Part shown: positions 43,450-52,905 of the stretch, piece after piece | Layout: each line of letters starts with the position of its first letter | Numbering within the stretch: position 1 is the first letter of the stretch | From: Blastococcus sp. TF02A-26 | GTDB lineage: Bacteria > Actinomycetota > Actinomycetes > Mycobacteriales > Geodermatophilaceae | Direction: 5' to 3' | NCBI RefSeq assembly: GCF_003319125.1 | Contig: NZ_QOHG01000012.1 | Coordinates: forward strand, 62,001 to 126,000 | Length of the DNA stretch: 64,000 nucleotides | The notes under the pieces: generated by a model | The model's database searches: none | Told to the model about the DNA's origin: nothing | The model's input: the letters and a program-made list of their open reading frames with translations, nothing else | Made by a program: the position numbers and the translations under genes

Positions 43450-44117
43450 GACGGGGGCCCCGCCGGCCGGCGACGGAGCTCGCCGCGGGGGCGGCTGACC
43501 TGCAGCCCAGGGCGCTCGGGGTCGGCGTCGGCGATCCGGTCGCGCAGCTGGCGGACGTTGCCCTGCTCGGCGTGCGCCGCCCGGAGCAGGTACTCGCCCA
43601 GCGCCAGCCGGTGCCGCAGCTCGGGTTCGGCGTCGAGTCCGAGCTCCTGCATCCGCCGCCGGCTCCACACCAGGTCGGCGATCTGCTCCTCAAGCTGGGC
43701 CAGCCGGCCGTCGAGCACGGCGACCAGCTCGTGCGGCTCGGTGAAGTGGCCGAAGTACACCCGCAGCAGCGCCGGGTCCTTGAGCACGACCGGCTCGTCC
43801 ACCGCCGGCGCGGCGGCCCAGCGGCGGACCAGCTCCTCGCCCCGTGCGGTCGCCCGGTAGACGACGCTGCGGCGCGACCGGCCCAGCGGCACCTCGCGCT
43901 CGGTCACCAGCCCGAGATCCCGCAGCCGGAAGAGCTCGCGGCGGATGTGGCTGACCGCCGGGGACCAGTAGAACCAGCGCAGCGTGTAGTCGCAGCGCTT
44001 CTTGATCTCCGCCGCCGTCAGCTCCTCGTCCAGCGTCGCGAGGATGCCCAGCACCGTGTACGCGGTGGTGGGCAGCCCCTCGCCGGGGGCGTCCGCGGTG
44101 GACGACGGCTCGACCAT
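43446..44117 (-). CDS. PadR family transcriptional regulator
   Basis: A 223-residue regulator. The winged helix at about 18-95 has TAYTVLGILATLDEELTAAEIKKR and WSPAVSHIRRELFRLRDLGLV; a C-terminal helical dimerisation domain (Vir_act_alpha_C-like) follows with LAQLEEQIADLVWSRRRM. ATG 44117 is used; GTG 44159 would add 14 residues. It is divergent from the CoA ligase at 44219, which it probably controls. PadR proteins typically sense phenolic or other small hydrophobic acids. Confidence 0.87.
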   Translation of the reverse strand: MVEPSSTADAPGEGLPTTAYTVLGILATLDEELTAAEIKKRCDYTLRWFYWSPAVSHIRRELFRLRDLGLVTEREVPLGRSRRSVVYRATARGEELVRRWAAAPAVDEPVVLKDPALLRVYFGHFTEPHELVAVLDGRLAQLEEQIADLVWSRRRMQELGLDAEPELRHRLALGEYLLRAAHAEQGNVRQLRDRIADADPERPGLQVSRPRGELRRRPAGPPS

Positions 44118-44170
44118 CCCGCCAGCGTAGGACTGCGGGCGAACGGCGTCGTCGGGCACTGCCCATCTTC

Positions 44171-44180
44171 ACCATCATTG
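44171..44180. promoter_or_regulatory. AATSATT-like operator candidate, site E
   Basis: ACCATCATTG in the 101-bp gap between divergent PadR and CoA ligase genes; core ATCATT at 44174-44179. Near-palindromic as CCATCATTGG. Confidence 0.45.
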
Positions 44181-44218
44181 GCTAGATTGCCCTCACAAGG
44201 CGACGAGGAGGTCTCCGC

Positions 44219-45706
44219 GTGGGCAGCAGCACGGCCACCGACTTCAGCACCCTCATCCGGGAACGGCTGGCCGCCTACGGCGCCGACCCGGTGATCGAGT
44301 TCGAGGGTCGCTGGTACACCGGCGAGGACCTCGTCGCGATCGCCGCGCGGATCGAGGAGCTCGCGGGCGCCGCGGGGGTGGCCGCCGACGCACCCGTCGC
44401 CGTCGTCGTCCGCAACCGGGTCCCGCACGCGGCCGCCATGATCGGGCTGGTCGGGGCGGCCCGTTCCTTCGCGCTCGTCTACGCCTTCCAGTCCCCGGAG
44501 GCGATGGCCCGCGACGTCGACCGGCTGCGGCCCGCGGTGCTCGTCGCCGACCGCGAGGACTGGACGGCGCCCGTGGTCGAGGCCGCCCGGCGCTGCGGCA
44601 CGGTGGGCCTCTCCCTCTCCCTGGACGGCGACCGGGTCACCGTGGTCGAGGGTCTGGACGTGCTCGGCCCGGGACCGTTCGCCGAGCCGCCCCCGGAGCC
44701 GTCGGTGCAGGTGCTCACCAGCGGGACCACCGGGCCGCCCAAGCGGATCTCCATCCGGATGGCGGTGCTGGAGAGGGCGGCGCAGAGCGCGCTGATGGCC
44801 AAGCCGGCCGGGGAGCCGACGCCGACGGTGGTGTTCGCTCCGTTCGGCGGGATCAGCGGTGTGTGCAGCCTGATCGCGGTGCCGTACGCCGGAGGGCGGG
44901 CGGTGCTGCTGGAGAAGTTCTCCGTCGAGGAGCTGGTGGCCAACGTCAAGCGCTGGCAGCTGAAGTCGCTGGGTGGGCCGCCGGCGGTCGTCCGCATGCT
45001 CCTCGGGGCGCGCGTGCCACGGGAGGACCTGGCCTCGGTCCAGCTCTACATGGGCGGGGCCGGGCCGCTGGAGCCGGAGCTGAAGCAGCGCTTCGAGGAG
45101 GAGTACGGCATCCCCGTGCTGTGGTCCTACGGCGCCACCGAGTTCGCCGGTGGCGTGCTGACCTGGACCTGGGACCTCTACCAGCAGTACGGCGCGACCA
45201 AGCGGGCCAGCTCGGGCAGGCCGTACCCCGGCGTGCGGGTGCGCATCGTCGACCCGGCCACCGGCGAGGAGGTGCCGACGGGGGAGCGGGGGATCCTCGA
45301 GGCGCAGGTGGAGATGCTCGGGCCGGAGTGGATCCGGACCAACGACGTCGCCTCGCGGGACGACGACGACTTCTTCTACCTGCACGGACGGGCCGACGGC
45401 GCCATCAACCGCGGCGGCTTCAAGGTGCTCCCCGAGTCGGTGGTCTCCGCGCTCGTCGAGCACCCCGCCGTGCAGGACGCCGGGGTCGTCGGCGCGCCGG
45501 ACGAGCGGCTGGGGGAGGTGCCCTTCGCCGCCGTCGAGCTCGTGGCCGGCGCCGAGCCGCCGACCGAGGACGAGCTCAAGCAGTTCGTCCGCGACCGGCT
45601 GCCCGCCTACGCCGTCCCGGCGCGGGTCCGGGTCGTCGACCGCCTCCCGCGCACCGGTTCGCTCAAGGTCAGCGTGGAGGGGGTCCGGGCGCTCGCCGCG
45701 GGCTGA
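44219..45706 (+). CDS. AMP-forming acyl-CoA ligase, short form
   Basis: A 495-residue ANL enzyme with P-loop TSGTTG at 167-172, YGATE at 304-308, GRADGAINRGGFKV in the hinge, and catalytic Lys483 in RTGSLKVS. The residue before that lysine is Leu, where most members have Gly. The N-terminal domain is short and lacks the usual long linker. GTG 44219 follows GAGGAGG. Divergent from PadR; a TetR gene follows after 36 bp. Substrate unknown. Confidence 0.9.
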   Translation: MGSSTATDFSTLIRERLAAYGADPVIEFEGRWYTGEDLVAIAARIEELAGAAGVAADAPVAVVVRNRVPHAAAMIGLVGAARSFALVYAFQSPEAMARDVDRLRPAVLVADREDWTAPVVEAARRCGTVGLSLSLDGDRVTVVEGLDVLGPGPFAEPPPEPSVQVLTSGTTGPPKRISIRMAVLERAAQSALMAKPAGEPTPTVVFAPFGGISGVCSLIAVPYAGGRAVLLEKFSVEELVANVKRWQLKSLGGPPAVVRMLLGARVPREDLASVQLYMGGAGPLEPELKQRFEEEYGIPVLWSYGATEFAGGVLTWTWDLYQQYGATKRASSGRPYPGVRVRIVDPATGEEVPTGERGILEAQVEMLGPEWIRTNDVASRDDDDFFYLHGRADGAINRGGFKVLPESVVSALVEHPAVQDAGVVGAPDERLGEVPFAAVELVAGAEPPTEDELKQFVRDRLPAYAVPARVRVVDRLPRTGSLKVSVEGVRALAAG

Positions 45707-45742
45707 CCGGACGCGGCGGGGACCGCGTGCGATCCTGGCCGC

Positions 45743-46393
45743 ATGGGCAGGCCCCTCCCGGACGGCGTCGCCGACGACGGCCCGCGACCGGTCCAGCGGA
45801 GGCCGCGGATCGAGGCCAGCCGGGACCAGGTGCTCGACACCGCCGAGGAGCTGTTCGGCGCCCGGGGGTACCGCGGCGCGAGCCTCCAGCAGGTCGCCCA
45901 GCGCTGCGGGTTCTCCGTCGGGGCGGTCTACCTGTTCTTCGCGAACAAGGAGGACCTCTTCGCCGAGGTGCTCCGCCGTCGCGGTGGGCGTCTGACGGAG
46001 CTCACCCGCGCCTGCGTCGGGCGCGACGCCCCGGCGATCGACGTCCTGGTCGAGTGGGTGGACGTCGTCATCGGCTTCCACCGGCAGCACCCCGGCTTCG
46101 GCCGGCTGTCGGCCCGCATGGTGGCCCCCGGTGGCTCGGAGGAGTTCCCCCGCTCCCTCGGGATCTTCGCGGAGCGGCGCGACGAGGCGCTCGCCCCCGT
46201 CGTCGAGCTGATCGTCCGCGGTCAGCGGCAGGGCACGATCCGGGCCGGGGAGCCCCTGGTGCTGGTCCGCCTGCTGTCGGGGCTGGTCACCGCCCACCAC
46301 GGCATGGACCCGGCGCTGCTCGGCACCTCGGTGGTCGCCGACGACGAGGAGTTCCGCGCCTTCGTGCGCGACGCGTTCGCCGCTCCGCGCTAG
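45743..46393 (+). CDS. TetR/AcrR family transcriptional regulator
   Basis: A 216-residue regulator. The HTH at about 27-70 has LDTAEELFGARGYRGASLQ and VGAVYLFFANKEDLF; the remaining helices form the ligand pocket. It lies between the CoA ligase and the Opp importer promoter, a good place to control either. A DNA target cannot be named from sequence, but motif site F is 53 bp downstream of its stop. Confidence 0.9.
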   Translation: MGRPLPDGVADDGPRPVQRRPRIEASRDQVLDTAEELFGARGYRGASLQQVAQRCGFSVGAVYLFFANKEDLFAEVLRRRGGRLTELTRACVGRDAPAIDVLVEWVDVVIGFHRQHPGFGRLSARMVAPGGSEEFPRSLGIFAERRDEALAPVVELIVRGQRQGTIRAGEPLVLVRLLSGLVTAHHGMDPALLGTSVVADDEEFRAFVRDAFAAPR

Positions 46394-46612
46394 CCCCCGG
46401 ACACCCCCGAGGAAGGGTGCGTGGACCCTCGTCGAATCGCTCTTCAATCATTACGCCTTTAGCCGTTGACACGGCTGAAGGCCTGTTCAATGCTGTGACC
46501 CAGGTCGCAGCCCTCCGGCCGCCCGGGCAGTCGTGTCGACGGGCTGGCGCACCGTCCCGGGGCTCCCGCGCACCGCAGTGCTCCCGAACGGCGACACGGA
46601 GGAACCCGTCCG
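46394..46612 (+). promoter_or_regulatory. Promoter region of the Opp importer, with site F
   Basis: AATCATT (46446-46452) is followed by AGCCG-TTGACA-CGGCT (46461-46476), where a perfect -35 hexamer is enclosed by a 5-bp inverted repeat. A -10 near 46488-46494 is weak. The rest of this 219-bp gap is the GC-rich leader of the first ATPase gene. Confidence 0.55.
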
Positions 46613-47623
46613 ATGACCGAGCCGCTGCTCGTGGTCTCCCACCTGCACATGCACATCGGCACCCCCCGGGGCACGGTCCGTGCGGTGGACGACGTCTCGC
46701 TCACCATCGAGGCCGGCCAGGCGCTCGGGGTGGTCGGGGAGTCCGGGTCGGGCAAGTCGATGCTCGCCCGGGCCGTCATGGGCCTTCTCCCGCCGCGGGC
46801 CGTCCGGTCCGGTTCGATCGTCTTCCAGGGCCGCGACCTCATGACGCTGCCGGTCAGGCAGCAGCGCGATCTGTGGGGCAAGCAGATCGGCATGGTGTTC
46901 CAGGACCCGGGCCGCTCCCTCAACCCGGTCGTCCGCGTCGAGCGGCAGCTGACCGAGGGCATGCGGCGGCACCTCGGCGTCAGCCGCTCCGAGGCGCGGA
47001 CCCGGGCCGTGACGCTGCTCGACGAGGTCGGCGTGCCGGACCCCGAGCGCCGGCTGGGCAACTACCCGCACCAGATGTCGGGGGGCATGCGCCAGCGCGT
47101 CATGCTGGCCATCGCCCTGGCCTGCGAGCCGGACCTGCTCATCGCCGACGAGCCGACCACCGCGCTCGACGTGACCATCCAGCGGCAGATCCTCGACCTG
47201 CTCCGCCGGGTGCAGCGCAGCCGGGGCATGGCGATGATGCTCATCAGCCACGACCTGTCGGTCGTCGCCGGCCGCACGGACCGCGTCGCCGTCATGTACG
47301 CCGGCAGGCTCGCCGAGACCGGAGCCACGCGCGCGGTCTTCGCCGCGCCGCGGCACCGCTACACGCACGCGCTCCTCGACGCCACGCCGACCCTGCACCA
47401 GGAGCGGCACGCCCGGCTCCGGGTGATCGAGGGCAGCCTCCCCGACCCGACGGCCCCGCCGCCGGGCTGCCGGTTCCACCAGCGGTGCACCGCCGCCGTG
47501 GAGGGCTGTGCCACCGGCGCCGTCCCGATGGAGTCGGTCGGCGCCGACCACCGGATCGCCTGCCTGAACCCGGTCGGCGCCCCCGCGCTCGTGACCGCGG
47601 GCGGTGCGCACGATGGCCGGTAG
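46613..47623 (+). CDS. Oligopeptide/nickel-type ABC transporter ATPase (OppD-like)
   Basis: A 336-residue nucleotide-binding subunit. Walker A GESGSGKS at 42-49, Q-loop [11 protein letters not shown], signature QMSGGMRQR, Walker [14 protein letters not shown]-loop SHDLS. The C-terminal [14 protein letters not shown] segment is the Cys-containing oligo_HPY extension of this family. With OppF, two permeases and the binding protein it makes a complete importer. ATG 46613 after GGAGG. Confidence 0.93.
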   Translation: MTEPLLVVSHLHMHIGTPRGTVRAVDDVSLTIEAGQALGVVGESGSGKSMLARAVMGLLPPRAVRSGSIVFQGRDLMTLPVRQQRDLWGKQIGMVFQDPGRSLNPVVRVERQLTEGMRRHLGVSRSEARTRAVTLLDEVGVPDPERRLGNYPHQMSGGMRQRVMLAIALACEPDLLIADEPTTALDVTIQRQILDLLRRVQRSRGMAMMLISHDLSVVAGRTDRVAVMYAGRLAETGATRAVFAAPRHRYTHALLDATPTLHQERHARLRVIEGSLPDPTAPPPGCRFHQRCTAAVEGCATGAVPMESVGADHRIACLNPVGAPALVTAGGAHDGR

Positions 47624-48656
47624 CGGCGTCGCGCACCTGCGCGGGGACCAGGCGCTGCTGAGCGTCGAGGACCTGGTCGTCGAGTACCGGACCTCGGCCG
47701 GCGTCGTCCAGGCGGTGTCGGAGGTCAGCTTCGACGTCCTCCCGGGGGAGACGCTCGGCATCGTCGGCGAGTCCGGCTGCGGCAAGTCCACGACCGGCCG
47801 CGCGGTGCTCCGCCTGGACACGGTCACCTCGGGGAGCATCCGCTTCCGGGGGCGCGCCATCGAGGAGCTCGGCGAGCGCGAGATGCGGGCGCTGCGCCGC
47901 GAGATGCAGATGATCTTCCAGGACCCGGTCGGGTCGCTGAACCCGCGCCGGCCGGTGCGCGAGCTGGTGGTCGAGGGCCTCGACATCGCCGGCGCCCCGA
48001 AGCGGGAGCAGGAGGCGGCGGCCGACCGCGTCCTGGCGGCGGTCGGGCTGGCCGACGAGCGGTTCCGCGACCTGCTGCCCCGCCGGCTCTCCGGCGGGCA
48101 GGCCCAGCGCGTGGCGATCGCCCGCGCGCTGGCCGTGGAACCGCAGCTGCTGATCTGCGACGAGCCGGTGTCGGCGCTCGACGTGTCCGTCCAGGCCCAG
48201 ATCCTCAACCTGGTCGAGGACCTCAAGCGCGACCTCGGCCTGACGGTGGTCTTCATCGCCCACGACCTGAGCGTGGTGCGGACGGTCAGCGACCGGGTGC
48301 TGGTCATGTACCTGGGGAAGCTGTGCGAGTTCGGCGAGCCCGAGGCGGTCTACGCCTCCCCGGCCCACCCCTACACGCGGGCGCTGCTGGACTCCGTCCC
48401 GCAGCCCGACGCCGTGGACGGCTTCTCCGGTCCGGCCCTCGAGGGCGACCTGCCCTCCCCGCTCTCGCCGCCGACCGGGTGCCGGTTCCGCACCCGGTGC
48501 CCGCGGGCGGACGAGCTCTGCGCGAGCGAGGAGCCGAGGGTCGCCGAGGTCCGGCCGGGGCAGTTCGCCGCCTGCCACCACCCCCTGCCCGTCCCCGAGG
48601 TCCCGGCCGCCTCCGGCGACGCCGCGGACCCCGTCCCCGCTGGGAGCACCGCGTGA
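47613..48656 (+). CDS. Oligopeptide-type ABC transporter ATPase (OppF-like)
   Basis: A 347-residue second ATPase. Walker A GESGCGKST, signature RLSGGQAQR, Walker B LLICDEPVSALD, H-loop AHDLS, and the C-terminal CRFRTRCPRADELC oligo_HPY domain. The start is taken at ATG 47613, overlapping the OppD stop by 11 bp; GTG 47604 is the alternative. Forms the heterodimeric motor with OppD. Confidence 0.92.
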   Translation: MAGSGVAHLRGDQALLSVEDLVVEYRTSAGVVQAVSEVSFDVLPGETLGIVGESGCGKSTTGRAVLRLDTVTSGSIRFRGRAIEELGEREMRALRREMQMIFQDPVGSLNPRRPVRELVVEGLDIAGAPKREQEAAADRVLAAVGLADERFRDLLPRRLSGGQAQRVAIARALAVEPQLLICDEPVSALDVSVQAQILNLVEDLKRDLGLTVVFIAHDLSVVRTVSDRVLVMYLGKLCEFGEPEAVYASPAHPYTRALLDSVPQPDAVDGFSGPALEGDLPSPLSPPTGCRFRTRCPRADELCASEEPRVAEVRPGQFAACHHPLPVPEVPAASGDAADPVPAGSTA

Positions 48657-49609
48657 CCCTCCTCGGCACGCTCCGCAAGGTCGCGCGCAGCCTGCTCGTG
48701 GTGCTGCTGGTGACCTTCATGGTCGTGGCACTGCTCAGCCTGGCCCCGGGCTCGGTCGCCACGATCATCCTGGGCCCGGCCGCGACTCCCGAGTCCGAGG
48801 CGGCGCTGATCAGCGAGCTCGGCCTCGACCGGCCGGTCTGGACCCAGTACCTCGACTGGCTGGGCAACGCGGTCCAGGGCGACCTCGGGACCTCGCTGCT
48901 CACCGACCTGCCGGTGACCGACATCATCGCCGAACGGCTCCCGGTGACCCTCGAGCTGGCGCTGCTTGCGCAGGTCATCGCACTGGGGATCGCCGTCCCC
49001 CTCGCGATCGCCGCGGCGGCCCGACCGGGCAGCGTCGTCGACCGCATCACCAGCGCGCTCGCCTCGGCCTCGCTGTCGATCCCCGCCTTCGTGGCCGCGC
49101 CGATCCTCGTCTACTTCCTGGCACTGCAGCTGGACCTCTTCCCGGTCTCGGGGTGGAACGACCTCTCCGAGGGGATCGGTCCCAACCTGGAGAGCGCGCT
49201 GCTCCCGGCGTTCGCCATCGCCTTGGCCGAGATCGCGGCGTTCCAGCGGCTGCTGCGGACGGACCTGGTCGGCACGCTGCGGGAGGACTACATCGCCGCG
49301 GCCCGGGCGAAGGGCATGTCGCCGACGTTCGTGATGCTGCGGCACGCCCTGCGGCCGTCGTCCTTCTCGCTCATCACCCTGCTGGCCATCAGCACCGGCC
49401 GGCTGCTCGGTGGCACGGTCATCGTCGAGACGCTGTTCTCCCTGCCCGGCCTCGGCTCGCTGGTCGTCAACTCGATCACCTCGCGCGACGTGATCGTGGT
49501 CCAGGGCGTGGTGGCCTTCATCGCCGTCGTGTACGTGGCGCTCAACACCGCGGTCGACGTGGGCTACGGCCTGCTCGACCCGCGGGTCCGCAAGGAGGCC
49601 AGGGCGTGA
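48653..49609 (+). CDS. ABC transporter permease (OppB/DppB-like)
   Basis: A 318-residue membrane protein with about six transmembrane helices, the first at about 10-32 (SLLVVLLVTFMVVALLSLAP region). The cytoplasmic EAA loop reads EDYIAAARAKGMSP, the contact with the ATPase. GTG 48653 overlaps the OppF stop by 4 bp. Confidence 0.92.
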   Translation: MTLLGTLRKVARSLLVVLLVTFMVVALLSLAPGSVATIILGPAATPESEAALISELGLDRPVWTQYLDWLGNAVQGDLGTSLLTDLPVTDIIAERLPVTLELALLAQVIALGIAVPLAIAAAARPGSVVDRITSALASASLSIPAFVAAPILVYFLALQLDLFPVSGWNDLSEGIGPNLESALLPAFAIALAEIAAFQRLLRTDLVGTLREDYIAAARAKGMSPTFVMLRHALRPSSFSLITLLAISTGRLLGGTVIVETLFSLPGLGSLVVNSITSRDVIVVQGVVAFIAVVYVALNTAVDVGYGLLDPRVRKEARA

Positions 49610-50505
49610 CCCAGATCGACTACCTCGACCAGACCGGCGGGGCGCTCGCCGAGTCCGTCCCCAGCGAGCCGGTCGTGCCCGTCGTGCGCCGCCGCCGGTC
49701 GCTGTCGGTGGGGCTGTCGTACACCTGGCTGGCCCTGGTCGTGGTGCTGGCCGCCCTGGTGCCGCTGCTGCCGGTGAGCGACTTCGACATCGCCGCGGGG
49801 CCGCCGCGGACGTCGCCGGCGTTCGGCGAGCTGGACCTTCTGCTGGGCACCGACAACTTCGGCCGCTCGATCCTGTCGCGGGTCCTCTACGGCGGCCGGG
49901 TCTCCCTGGTGGTCGGGCTCATCGCCGGGATGGCGGCCTTCGTGATCGGCACGTTCCTCGGACTGCTCGCCGGCTACTTCGGCCGGTGGGTGGACGCCGT
50001 CATCACGTACGTGACCGACGCGCTGCTCGCATTCCCGCCGCTGATCCTGCTGCTGTCGATCTCGGCGGTCACCAAGCCCAGCCTGTTCACGCTGACGGTG
50101 GGGCTGACCATCCTGGTCATCCCGTCATTCGTCCGGCTGTCCCGCGCCAACACCATCGCCTGGCGGTCGCGGGAGTTCGTCCGGGCCGCGCGCAACATGG
50201 GCGCCACCAGCCCGCGGATCATCCGGCGGGAGATCCTCCCCAACGTCCTGCCGACGGTCGCCTCGTACCTGCCGCTGGTGATCGCCTCGCTGATCGTCGC
50301 GGAGGGCTCGCTGAGCTTCCTGGGCCTGGGCATCCCCGCCCCCACGCCCAGCTGGGGCGGGATGATCTCCGACGGCAAGGACTCGCTCAACGACGCGGCG
50401 TACCTCGTGCTGGTGCCGTCGGTGGTCGTCTTCCTGACGGTGTTCGCCCTCAACCAGATCGGCGACTCGCTGCGCGCCCGGTTCGACCGCACGGCCGGCG
50501 ACTGA
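49606..50505 (+). CDS. ABC transporter permease (OppC/DppC-like)
   Basis: A 299-residue membrane protein with a cytoplasmic N-terminus rich in Arg (VVRRRRS), about six helices, GTDNFGRSILSRVLYGGRVSL, and the EAA loop EFVRAARNMGATSP. GTG 49606 overlaps the previous permease by 4 bp. Completes the channel. Confidence 0.92.
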   Translation: MTQIDYLDQTGGALAESVPSEPVVPVVRRRRSLSVGLSYTWLALVVVLAALVPLLPVSDFDIAAGPPRTSPAFGELDLLLGTDNFGRSILSRVLYGGRVSLVVGLIAGMAAFVIGTFLGLLAGYFGRWVDAVITYVTDALLAFPPLILLLSISAVTKPSLFTLTVGLTILVIPSFVRLSRANTIAWRSREFVRAARNMGATSPRIIRREILPNVLPTVASYLPLVIASLIVAEGSLSFLGLGIPAPTPSWGGMISDGKDSLNDAAYLVLVPSVVVFLTVFALNQIGDSLRARFDRTAGD

Positions 50506-50510
50506 GCGCC

Positions 50511-50526
50511 GCCCGCTCCGGCGGGC
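50511..50526 (+). terminator. Small hairpin after the permease
   Basis: GCCCGC-TCCG-GCGGGC directly after the permease stop. Could attenuate transcription so that the binding protein, which has its own promoter region, is made at a different level. Confidence 0.4.
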
Positions 50527-50545
50527 CCATCGGGCCTGTTACCCG

Positions 50546-50563
50546 ATAATTACCATCATTACC
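50546..50563. promoter_or_regulatory. AATSATT-like tandem repeat, site G
   Basis: ATAATTACC and ATCATTACC occur head to tail (one mismatch), overlapping a -10-like GATAAT (50545-50550), 93 bp before the binding-protein start. Looks like a regulated promoter. Confidence 0.5.
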
Positions 50564-50655
50564 AAGATGGCTGTGGCGTGACCCACACTGCTCGCGCCAC
50601 ACTCGCGTGAACGTCCGCTCAAAACGAGCACCGCTCCCGACGAAGAGGATCCGCG

Positions 50656-52227
50656 ATGCATCGCAGACGGCACTCCCTACTCGCCCTGGCGGTCACCGCG
50701 GCCCTCGCGCTCAGCGCCTGCGGCGGCAGTGACGACGACGGCGGCTCCGGCGGCTCCGGCGGCTCGGGCTCCGGCGAGCCGGTGCCCGGCGGCACCGCCG
50801 CCATCGGCATGGTCAGCGAGCCGCGCACCCTGGACCCGGCCTACCTGAGCAACAACCTGACCACCAACGCCCTCGTCGGCAACGCGCTGTACGGCTCGCT
50901 GGTGACCAACGACCCGGTGACCGGCGAGGTCAGCCCGTCGATGGCCGAGAGCGTCGAGACCACCGACGGTGGCACCACCTACCGGCTGGTCCTGCGGGAG
51001 GGCCTGACCTTCTCCGACGGCACGCCGCTGGACGCCGCGGCGGTGCAGGCCAACTGGGACCGTGCCCGCAGCGTCGAGCTCCGCGCGCCGGTGATCGCGG
51101 TGGCCATCAACATCACGGCCACCACGCCGGTCGACCCGCGGACGCTGGAGTTCACCCTCCGGACGCCGACGCTCGCCTTCGACCAGACGATCGCCACCAG
51201 CGCGCTGAACTGGATCGCCTCCCCGGCGGCGCTCGCGGGTGGCCAGGCCGCCCTCGACGCCGCGCCCATCGGCGCCGGCCCCTTCGTCCTGGAGAGCTGG
51301 ACCCGCGGCGGCGCGATGGAGCTGGTCAGGAACGACACCTACTGGGACGCACCACGGCCCTACCTCGACGGCCTGACCCTGACCGCGCAGAACGACGCGG
51401 TGCAGCGGTTCAACACCCTGCAGAGCGGCCAGGTCGACGCGATCCTGAACAACAGCCCGGTGATCACCCAGCGCGCGGAGGACGCCGGCATCGCGGTCGC
51501 GGTGCCGAGCGAGCCCAACGGCGGCAGCACCGTCGTCTTCCAGACGCAGACCGCCCCCTTCGACGACGTGCGGGCGCGCGAGGCGGTCTACAAGGCGATC
51601 GACCTCGACGTCGTCCAGAGCGCCGTCTTCAACGGTGCGGGGACCGTGCCCCGGTCGCTCTTCGGCGAGGAGTCGCCGTTCTACACGGGGGAGTACCTGT
51701 CGGGCTCGGACCCGGAGCGGGCCCAGGAGCTGTTCGACGAGCTCGCCGACGAGGGGACGCCGGTCGAGTTCACGATGGTCACCTTCCCGACGACGGAGGC
51801 CCTGGCCGTCGCCCAGTCCATGCAGTCCCAGCTCGCGGCGTTCGACAACGTCACGATGGAGATCGACAACCGGGACTTCGCCGGCGCCCAGGGCGCGCTG
51901 ACCGGTGGTCAGTTCCAGGCCAGCATCGCCGGCCTGCAGTTCGTCGACCCGGAGCCGCAGCTGTACTCGGGCCTGTACTCCACCTCGTTCCTCAACTTCT
52001 CCAAGATCGCCGATCCCGAGATCGACGAGGCGCTGGACGCCGCCCGGCTGACGGCGGACGAGAGTGCGCGCACGGAGTACTACACGACGGTCGAGGAGCG
52101 GGTGGGCGAGCTGTACCCGTTCATCATCTGGAGCGCGACCCGCGAGAACGTCCTCGGGGACCTGCAGGGCGTGGAGCTCTACGGCACCGGGTCGGTGGTG
52201 CTCAGCGGGGCCTGGCTGGACGAGTAA
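50656..52227 (+). CDS. ABC transporter substrate-binding lipoprotein (SBP_bac_5)
   Basis: A 523-residue periplasmic-type lipoprotein of the peptide/nickel family. Signal peptide with lipobox ALSAC, Cys22, then a Gly/Ser/Asp linker. SEPRTLDPAYL, DGLTLTAQND and YKAIDLDVV mark the fold. Closely paralogous to the orphan at 12358. Follows the two ATPase and two permease genes and is their cognate binding protein. The ligand is unknown; in a catabolic cluster it need not be a peptide. Confidence 0.94.
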   Translation: MHRRRHSLLALAVTAALALSACGGSDDDGGSGGSGGSGSGEPVPGGTAAIGMVSEPRTLDPAYLSNNLTTNALVGNALYGSLVTNDPVTGEVSPSMAESVETTDGGTTYRLVLREGLTFSDGTPLDAAAVQANWDRARSVELRAPVIAVAINITATTPVDPRTLEFTLRTPTLAFDQTIATSALNWIASPAALAGGQAALDAAPIGAGPFVLESWTRGGAMELVRNDTYWDAPRPYLDGLTLTAQNDAVQRFNTLQSGQVDAILNNSPVITQRAEDAGIAVAVPSEPNGGSTVVFQTQTAPFDDVRAREAVYKAIDLDVVQSAVFNGAGTVPRSLFGEESPFYTGEYLSGSDPERAQELFDELADEGTPVEFTMVTFPTTEALAVAQSMQSQLAAFDNVTMEIDNRDFAGAQGALTGGQFQASIAGLQFVDPEPQLYSGLYSTSFLNFSKIADPEIDEALDAARLTADESARTEYYTTVEERVGELYPFIIWSATRENVLGDLQGVELYGTGSVVLSGAWLDE

Positions 52228-52242
52228 CCGGCACCGGAACGG

Positions 52243-52275
52243 GCGGGCGCGGTCCCGGAAGGGGGCCGCGCCCGC
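52243..52275. terminator. Bidirectional hairpin terminator
   Basis: Perfect 10-bp arms GCGGGCGCGG / CCGCGCCCGC with a 13-nt loop, between the convergent binding-protein and TetR genes. Confidence 0.75.
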
Positions 52276-52290
52276 CGCGTCGGTGGGGGT

Positions 52291-52905
52291 TCACGCGTCG
52301 ACGCAGAGGCCGGCGCAGGCCATGCGGGCCAGCCAACCGCCGACGGCCGCCGGGTCGCGCACGTCCACCGACCGCACGCCGGTGAGCGACCCGGCCTGGG
52401 CCAGCGAGAGGGCCAGCCACTCCTCGGCCTCGGTCTCGGAGATCCCGGGGCGGAGCTCGCCGGCCGCCGCGGCCCGCCGGACGTAGGGCCGCACCATGCC
52501 GGCGACGCGCTCGCGCTCGCGGCCCAGCCGCAACGCCACGTAGCGGGCGAGGTCCTCGTCCCCGGCGGCGAGGTGCTCGCCCTGCCGGTACCGGATCCCG
52601 GTCGCGGCCAGCACCTCCGCGACGACCGCGACGGCGTCGGTCAGCGTGGTCGTCCGACCGGCCCGCTCGGTGATCGCGGCGAGGTCCCGCCGGCGCTCGA
52701 ACTCCCGGATGGCGTGGAACAGCGCGCCCCGGTCGACGAAGTGGCGGTAGAGGGTCGCGCGGGACAGCCCGGCAGCCCGGGCGACGTCCCGCATCGTCGT
52801 CTTCGCCCGCCCGTACCGGGTCACGCAGTCCATCCCGGCGCGCAGGATCCGGTCCCGCGTCGCCTCGTCGGCCGCGGCCTCCGTCTGCTCCGGCGCGGTC
52901 GTCAT
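52291..52905 (-). CDS. TetR/AcrR family transcriptional regulator
   Basis: A 204-residue regulator. HTH at about 15-60 (TRDRILRAGMDCVTRYG, then TTMRDVARAAGLSRATLYRHF), helical ligand domain after it. ATG 52905 overlaps the acyl-CoA dehydrogenase stop by 4 bp, so it is co-transcribed downstream of the two dehydrogenases. It probably controls the divergent promoter at 55.3 kb. Confidence 0.9.
   Translation of the reverse strand: MTTAPEQTEAAADEATRDRILRAGMDCVTRYGRAKTTMRDVARAAGLSRATLYRHFVDRGALFHAIREFERRRDLAAITERAGRTTTLTDAVAVVAEVLAATGIRYRQGEHLAAGDEDLARYVALRLGRERERVAGMVRPYVRRAAAAGELRPGISETEAEEWLALSLAQAGSLTGVRSVDVRDPAAVGGWLARMACAGLCVDA

Noticed and set aside
46613-52227. Nickel or dipeptide importer assignment
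   Set aside because: The family covers many ligands and the catabolic context argues against a firm ligand, so only the fold-level name is given.
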